Below, piece after piece: positions 4,569 to 8,868 of a DNA stretch of 8,868 nt. A model generated the notes under the pieces. That model was given only the letters and a program-made list of their open reading frames with translations, searched no databases and was not told the origin of the DNA. The stretch lies in contig JALHLM010000238.1 in the NCBI GenBank assembly GCA_022844585.1, positions 1-8,868 on the forward strand, in the 5' to 3' direction. Position 1 is the first letter of the stretch. Every line of letters starts with the position of its first letter. The position numbers and the translations under genes are program-made. The stretch comes from Pirellulales bacterium (GTDB lineage Bacteria; Planctomycetota; Planctomycetia; Pirellulales; JALHLM01).

Positions 4569-6194
4569 ATGAGAACGCTTGCTTTGCTTGCCGTAGCTGT
4601 CGCCATGCTCTCCTGCACCGCGACGCTTTCCGCCGCCGACAACACGCCGCCGGACGGCTATACCGCGCTGTTCAACGGCAAGGACTTGGAAGGTTGGAAA
4701 GGCCTGGTCGGCGATCCGAAATCGCGGGCGGCGATGAGCGCGGACGAACTGGCGGCCGCGCAGAAAACGGCCGACGCCAAGATGCGCGAGTGCTGGAAAG
4801 TGGTCGACGGCGTGCTCGTCTTCAATGGCAAGGGGGACAGCCTCTGCACAGTGAAGGACTATGGCGATTTCGAGATGTTGGTCGATTGGAAGATCGAAGA
4901 GGCGGGCGATTCCGGCATTTATCTGCGGGGCAGCCCGCAGGTGCAGATTTGGGACCACAAGCTCCGCGATATCGGCTCTGGCGGGCTATTCAATAACGAG
5001 AAAAATCCGGCCAACCCGCTGGTCCTGGCCGACAAGCCAGTCGGCGAGTGGAACACGTTCTATATCAAGATGGTGGGCGATCGCGTCACGGTGAAGCTGA
5101 ACGACAAGCTCGTCACTGACAACGTCCTGATGGAAAACTACTGGGAGCGCGACAAGCCGATCTATCCGACCGGGCAGATCGAACTGCAAAACCACGGCAA
5201 CACGCTGTATTTCAAGAATATCTACGTCCGCGAGTTGAACAACACGGCCTCGGCCGGCGGTTTTGGCGAAATCCGCCGCTTCGATCCACGACTCGACGCC
5301 ATTGTGCCCAAAGATGCGCAGATGGAAAAACTCGCCGAGGGTTTTGAATGGTCCGAAGGCCCAGTCTGGGTACGCGACGGCGGCTATTTGCTGTTTTCGG
5401 ATATTCCCAACAACGCCGTAATGAAATGGAAAGAGGGCACGGGCATCGAACTGTTCCTCAAGCCGGCCGGCTACACCGGCAGCGCCGCCCCGAGCGGCGA
5501 ACCTGGCTCCAACGGCCTGCTGGTCGATAAGGAAGGTCGCCTCGTCCTTTGTGAACACGGCGACCGGCGCGTGGCGCGGCTCGAAAAGAACGGCAAGAAA
5601 ACCACGTTGGCCGATAAATACGACGGCAAGCGATTCAACAGCCCGAACGACGGCGCGTTCAAATCCAATGGCGACCTGTATTTCACCGACCCGCCCTATG
5701 GATTGCCGAAACAGGCGAATGATCCCACGCGCGAACTGGATTTCTGCGGAGTGTATCGCGTCTCCACGGACGGGAAGGTGACGCTGCTGACGGACAAGAT
5801 GACGCGGCCGAACGGCATCGCCTTCTCGCCGGATGAGAAGACGCTGTACATCGCGCAGTCCGATGGGGCCGCCCCAGTCATCAAGGCCTTTGACGTCAAA
5901 GACGACGGGACGATCGACGCTGACAAAGGACGCCTGTTCTTCGACGCCACGAAATACTTCGGGAAAGAACCGGGCTCGCCGGACGGGCTAAAATGCGACG
6001 TTCACGGCAATGTTTTTGCGACCGGCCCGGGCGGCGTGTGGATCCTCGCCTCGGATGGTACGCCACTCGGCCTGCTGGCCACGGGACAGGCCACGGCCAA
6101 TTGCGGCTTCGGCGACGACGGCTCCACGCTCTACATCACCGCCGACATGTACCTGGTGCGGATTAAGCTCACCACCAAGGGCGCGGGCTTCTAA
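4569..6194 (+). CDS. Secreted fusion: DUF1080 (3-keto-disaccharide hydrolase-type) + SMP-30/gluconolactonase-type propeller, 541 aa
   Basis: A Sec signal peptide (MRTLALLAVAVAMLSC..., cleavage likely after LSAA, near residue 23) is followed by two domains. Residues about 28-228 are a DUF1080 concanavalin-like fold, with YTALFNGKDLEGWKG at its start and DWKIEEAGDSGIYLRG, QVQIWDHKL, GEWNTFYIKM and GQIELQNHG further on. Members of this family include glycoside 3-oxide hydrolases. Residues about 240-541 are an SMP-30/gluconolactonase-like six-bladed propeller. Its likely Ca-binding and catalytic residues are in place: E263 (WSEGPVW), N360/D361 (NSPNDG), N415 (RPNGIA) and D472 (SPDGLKCD). A combined role in cleaving oxidised sugars and opening the resulting lactone in the periplasm is an attractive inference. 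The cysteine at residue 16 is not in a good lipobox, so it is probably not a lipoprotein. No Shine-Dalgarno is obvious. The next gene is convergent, with a strong terminator between. Confidence 0.9.
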   Translation: MRTLALLAVAVAMLSCTATLSAADNTPPDGYTALFNGKDLEGWKGLVGDPKSRAAMSADELAAAQKTADAKMRECWKVVDGVLVFNGKGDSLCTVKDYGDFEMLVDWKIEEAGDSGIYLRGSPQVQIWDHKLRDIGSGGLFNNEKNPANPLVLADKPVGEWNTFYIKMVGDRVTVKLNDKLVTDNVLMENYWERDKPIYPTGQIELQNHGNTLYFKNIYVRELNNTASAGGFGEIRRFDPRLDAIVPKDAQMEKLAEGFEWSEGPVWVRDGGYLLFSDIPNNAVMKWKEGTGIELFLKPAGYTGSAAPSGEPGSNGLLVDKEGRLVLCEHGDRRVARLEKNGKKTTLADKYDGKRFNSPNDGAFKSNGDLYFTDPPYGLPKQANDPTRELDFCGVYRVSTDGKVTLLTDKMTRPNGIAFSPDEKTLYIAQSDGAAPVIKAFDVKDDGTIDADKGRLFFDATKYFGKEPGSPDGLKCDVHGNVFATGPGGVWILASDGTPLGLLATGQATANCGFGDDGSTLYITADMYLVRIKLTTKGAGF

Positions 6195-6210
6195 CGCGAA
6201 CGCGACGTCC

Positions 6211-6278
6211 AAGCCCAGGGAAGGCCTCCAAGAATCGTTGCCAATGGAACGATTCTTAGGGCCTTCCCTGGGCTTTTT
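6211..6278 (+). terminator. Very strong rho-independent terminator
   Basis: An outer 16-bp perfect stem (6211-6226 with 6260-6275, AAGCCCAGGGAAGGCC and its complement) and an inner 10-bp perfect stem (AAGAATCGTT 6230-6239 with 6248-6257) are joined by a tiny internal loop and closed by an 8-nt loop. TTTTT (6274-6278) follows. It starts 17 nt after the stop at 6194. No T run lies on the opposite strand, so it mainly stops plus-strand transcription, but the hairpin also lies downstream of the convergent gene. Confidence 0.92.
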
Positions 6279-6298
6279 CTATAGACCGCGCCGCGCCG

Positions 6299-7024
6299 TT
6301 ACGGCAACTTCACGCTCGGCAACGACTGAATCACGCGGCGCAGTTCGCTTTCCCAGTGGCTGCGCAGTTCCGTCAGCCGCGGGTCGCTGGCGGTGAGCCG
6401 GGCGCGGCGGCGCAGATCGAATTCGTCCGGCGCGTAGGCGACGATATCAATCGGCGGGCCGACCGCCATGTTGGAGCGCATCGTCGAATCGATTGACAAG
6501 AGCGCGTACTTTGTCGCTTCCTCGAGCGTCGTCTCGTGATGCCGCACGCCACGGTCGAGGATAGGTCGGCCATATTTGCTCTCGCCAATCTGCAAGAACG
6601 GCGATTCCACGGTCGCCCGCAATGGATTCCCCTGCGGGTAGATCAGATACAGGTGATGCTCTTCGCCGCGAATCTGGCCGCCGACAATCAGGTTGATATT
6701 GAAGCCGATCCCGTCGCGTTCCAGGGCGGTGCGGTCTAACTCGGCGACCTTGCGCACATGCCCGCCGACGCAGCGTGCCGCGGCGTAAAAATTTACCGCG
6801 GAAGCCAGTCCCTGCCCGCGGGCGAATTCCTCGTCCAGCAGCGTAATCACCGATTGGGTGATCGAGAGGCTGCCGCTGGAAAGGATGACGAATACGCGTT
6901 CGCCAGGGGTGACAAAGGTGTGCAGCTTGCGGCAGGTGTCGACCTGGTCGATGCCGGCGTTGGTGCGCGAGTCGGAGGCCAGCACCAGGCCGGCTTCGGT
7001 CTTGATGCCCAGGCAGTACGTCAT
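6299..7024 (-). CDS. Anbu-type proteasome-like protease, 241 aa
   Basis: The protein is a bacterial proteasome homologue (Anbu/BPH), an Ntn-hydrolase that forms oligomers in the cytoplasm. After removal of Met, Thr becomes residue 1 (TYCLGIK), the expected nucleophile. Asp17 falls in LASDSRTNAG at the proteasome position, and the catalytic Lys is K32 or its neighbour in CRKLHTF. The LSSGSLSITQ segment matches the proteasome SG/S loop region. Mid-protein blocks GFNINLIVGGQ, HLYLIYPQGNPL and the ESKYGRPILDR stretch, followed by SIDSTMRSNMAVGPP, are typical of Anbu. Length is normal for the family. A GAGGGA (7036-7041, minus strand) is a possible Shine-Dalgarno about 11 nt upstream of the ATG. 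It diverges from the ATP-grasp gene; the families co-occur in a predicted peptide-synthesis and degradation system. Substrates are unknown. Confidence 0.92.
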   Translation of the reverse strand: MTYCLGIKTEAGLVLASDSRTNAGIDQVDTCRKLHTFVTPGERVFVILSSGSLSITQSVITLLDEEFARGQGLASAVNFYAAARCVGGHVRKVAELDRTALERDGIGFNINLIVGGQIRGEEHHLYLIYPQGNPLRATVESPFLQIGESKYGRPILDRGVRHHETTLEEATKYALLSIDSTMRSNMAVGPPIDIVAYAPDEFDLRRRARLTASDPRLTELRSHWESELRRVIQSLPSVKLP

Positions 7025-7071
7025 GCGGGTTTATTCCCTCAATGTTGGACTTCCGGTCGATCTTGTTGCTG

Positions 7072-7101
7072 TTGGCACATGGCTTGCAATTCCACTATAA
7101 C
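7072..7101 (+). promoter_or_regulatory. Sigma70-like promoter for the ATP-grasp gene, overlapping a minus-strand -10 for Anbu
   Basis: On the plus strand TTGGCA (7072-7077, 5/6) and TATAAC (7096-7101, 5/6) are spaced 18 nt, the best promoter in the window. Transcription from about 7108 gives a leader near 194 nt before the ATG at 7302. On the minus strand, TATAGT (7099-7094, 5/6) overlaps the same bases and could serve the Anbu gene (leader about 65 nt), but its -35 is poor (TTGCCG at a 20-nt spacing). The overlap would let one bound polymerase exclude the other. Confidence 0.55.
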
Positions 7102-7301
7102 CAACCTTCGATTCAGGCCCGGCAAAGTGCGAGCAGTTTACCCTAAATCATTTCGTCCGCAAGTTTTGCGAGTTTAGTTCGACGTCGACGGGCGAACCGC
7201 CCTCGAGTCGTTCCCCGCAAACTTGTCGGACGGCTGCTCGATTTTCCGGCGAACGCTGCCCACGTTCCGCGCGATGCGCCAAGTTGAGACTGCCCCACCC
7301 C

Positions 7302-8786
7302 ATGAACCACCCCACGTCGGTGCATCCGGTCCGAAATGAGAATGAGCCTCGCCTGACGGACGGCTACGAGTTAGGTGCCGCCTTCGACGAAATGCTCGAC
7401 GCCGACGGCAATCCCCGGCCGCATTACGAGCCGCTCTACCGGCGCCTGCGAACGATGAGCTCCACGGAGTTTCGCCGCCGCAAGAGCATGACCGACCTGA
7501 CGATGCAACAGGAAGGGGTCGGCTTCACCGTCTACCGCGCCGATGAAGGCATCGAAAGGGTCTGGCCGATGGACCCGGTGCCGCGGATCATTCCGGCACA
7601 TGAGTGGAGCGAGATTGAACGCGGACTGGCGCAACGGCTCACCGCGCTCAATCATTTCCTGCACGACATTTATCATCAGCAGCACATCCTGCGCGACGGC
7701 GTGGTCGACCCGCGCTTGGTCTACGGCGCCGCGTATTTTCGGCGTGAGTTCATGGGTGCGACCGTCCCCAAAGACATTTACATCCACATTTGCGGATCCG
7801 ACCTGATTCGCGACACCGACGGCCGTTACGTCGTTTTGGAAGATAACGGCCGCACGCCGTCCGGCGTGAGCTACATGCTGCAAAACCGGCAGGTGCTGAA
7901 GCGCGTGTTCCCGCAGGTCTTCGAGCTGTACGACGTGCGGCTTACCGACGACTACCCGGCCTGCCTGCTGGACGTGCTCAAGTTCATCGCCCCGCCGCCG
8001 GCCGCGGCCGATCCCACGGTCGTGCTGCTGAGCCCCGGCATTTACAACTCCGCGTATTTCGAACACAGCTTTCTCGCGCAACGCATGGGCATCGAGTTGG
8101 TCGAAGGGCGCGATTTGCTCGTCGACCAGAGCCGCGTCTTCATGCGGACCACGCGCGGGCTGCGCCGCGTCGACGTGATTTATCGCCGCATCGACGACGA
8201 TTTTCTCGATCCGCTGACTTTCCGTCCCGACAGCATGCTCGGCGTGCCGGGCCTGGTGAACGCGTACCGCGCCGGGAACGTCTCGCTGGCGAACAGCATC
8301 GGCACGGGAATCGCCGATGACAAAGGCATTTACCCGTTCGTTCCGGACATGATCCGCTATTACTTGAAGCAGGATCCGATTCTCCAGAACGTCGAAACCT
8401 TTCGTCCGCAGTTGCCCAGTCACATGAGTCACGTGCTGGCGAACCTGGACAAGATGGTCGTAAAAACGGTGAACGAATCCGGCGGCTACGGCATGTTGAT
8501 CGGCCCGGCGTCGACCGCGGAGCAGCGCGAGGAATTCGCGCGGCTGATCAAGGCCAAGCCGCGCGATTACATCGCCCAACCCACGATTCAACTCAGCACG
8601 CATCCCACGTTCGTCGACGGCACGCTGGAAGGCCGGCACGTCGACTTGCGTCCCTTCATCCTGTACGGCGAACGCATCACCATCGTCCCCGGCGCACTCA
8701 CCCGCGTCGCCCTGCCGAAAGGCAGCCTGGTGGTCAACAGCTCACAGGGTGGTGGAAGCAAGGATACTTGGGTGTTGGCGGAGTAA
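7302..8786 (+). CDS. Circularly permuted ATP-grasp protein (COG2308), 494 aa
   Basis: This is the circularly permuted ATP-grasp family (CP_ATPgrasp, formerly DUF404/407), predicted to be a cytoplasmic carboxylate-amine ligase that joins amino acids or peptides using ATP. Recognisable blocks are the RRKSMTDLTMQQEGVGFTVY region near residues 61-84, the family-typical LEDNGRTPSGVSYMLQNR (E180, D181, N182), VVKTVNESGGYGML (K388 as likely ATP-binding lysine and the glycine-rich loop 394-397), VDLRPFILYG (R450) and a C-terminal NSSQGGGSKDTWVL. Length is typical of the family. The ATG at 7302 is chosen over an in-frame TTG at 7284; no good Shine-Dalgarno is visible for either. Anbu diverges upstream. 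In other genomes alpha-E (DUF403) and transglutaminase-like genes follow, and they may lie past the window end. A palindromic repeat starts 6 nt after the stop. Confidence 0.92.
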   Translation: MNHPTSVHPVRNENEPRLTDGYELGAAFDEMLDADGNPRPHYEPLYRRLRTMSSTEFRRRKSMTDLTMQQEGVGFTVYRADEGIERVWPMDPVPRIIPAHEWSEIERGLAQRLTALNHFLHDIYHQQHILRDGVVDPRLVYGAAYFRREFMGATVPKDIYIHICGSDLIRDTDGRYVVLEDNGRTPSGVSYMLQNRQVLKRVFPQVFELYDVRLTDDYPACLLDVLKFIAPPPAAADPTVVLLSPGIYNSAYFEHSFLAQRMGIELVEGRDLLVDQSRVFMRTTRGLRRVDVIYRRIDDDFLDPLTFRPDSMLGVPGLVNAYRAGNVSLANSIGTGIADDKGIYPFVPDMIRYYLKQDPILQNVETFRPQLPSHMSHVLANLDKMVVKTVNESGGYGMLIGPASTAEQREEFARLIKAKPRDYIAQPTIQLSTHPTFVDGTLEGRHVDLRPFILYGERITIVPGALTRVALPKGSLVVNSSQGGGSKDTWVLAE

Positions 8787-8791
8787 ACGAG

Positions 8792-8864
8792 AATGATGAA
8801 TGATGAATGATAGCGAAGACTTGTATCTGAACAATTCATCATTCTGCATTCATCATTCATCATT
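8792..8864. repeat. Palindromic repeat of AATGATG-type units
   Basis: Tandem GAATGAT units at 8792-8810 pair perfectly over 17 bp with ATTCATCATTCATCATT at 8848-8864, around a 39-bp middle that contains a further TTCATCATT (8834-8842). It follows the ATP-grasp stop almost directly and may continue past the window. The translations (MMNDECRMMN, HSSFIIL) are ones I recall from spurious ORFs in several phyla, pointing to a widely dispersed intergenic repeat. Confidence 0.7.
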
Positions 8865-8868
8865 TGGC

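Noticed and set aside
7371..8639. 422-codon minus-strand open frame
   Set aside because: Fully antisense to the well-supported ATP-grasp gene, with antisense-type composition (many H, R, V, A).

Overview
The window looks like a chromosomal segment of a Planctomycetota bacterium, probably near Pirellulales. The evidence is the set of protein families (a secreted DUF1080 protein fused to an SMP-30-type propeller, a PmoA/DUF6807 protein with signal peptide, an LssY_C membrane protein, an Anbu proteasome-like protease next to a circularly permuted ATP-grasp), a GC-rich third codon position, and several palindromic intergenic repeats of kinds I associate with planctomycete genomes. The taxonomic call is inference; no rRNA or complete tRNA is present.

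Region 1 (1-1635) is accessory DNA, probably the end of an integrated element. It holds the end of a LuxR-type HTH gene that appears broken by a frameshift near 195, two almost identical rho-independent terminators (369-394, 1294-1319), and a set of very small genes: a one-helix membrane protein (422-550), a two-CxxC zinc-ribbon-like protein (594-767), a convergent 35-codon ORF (764-871) and a coupled pair of tiny ORFs (979-1143, 1143-1280). Four of these starts lie 5-7 nt after a -10-like hexamer, which suggests leaderless mRNAs. The region ends in short inverted repeats abutting a fragment (about 40 nt, minus strand) of tRNA-Arg(TCT) that stops at the anticodon loop, as expected for a site-specific recombination junction.

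Region 2 (1636-6280) looks like host chromosome. A 404-bp stretch with no supported gene precedes an LssY_C membrane protein (2040-2777). Then come two secreted proteins, PmoA/DUF6807-like (3044-4330) and a two-domain DUF1080/SMP-30 fusion (4569-6194), separated by a long palindromic repeat that is probably a MITE-like element. Both are envelope or periplasmic proteins likely connected with carbohydrate breakdown. A very strong hairpin terminator (6211-6278) closes the block.

Region 3 (6299-8868) is the Anbu/ATP-grasp locus. The Anbu protease gene (minus, 6299-7024) and the circularly permuted ATP-grasp gene (plus, 7302-8786) diverge from a 277-bp spacer with an unusually good sigma70-like promoter for the ATP-grasp side. 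In other bacteria these families are encoded with an alpha-E protein and a transglutaminase-like protease, in a predicted peptide-tag or peptide-synthesis and degradation system. Those partners, if present, would lie beyond 8868, after another palindromic repeat (8792-8864).
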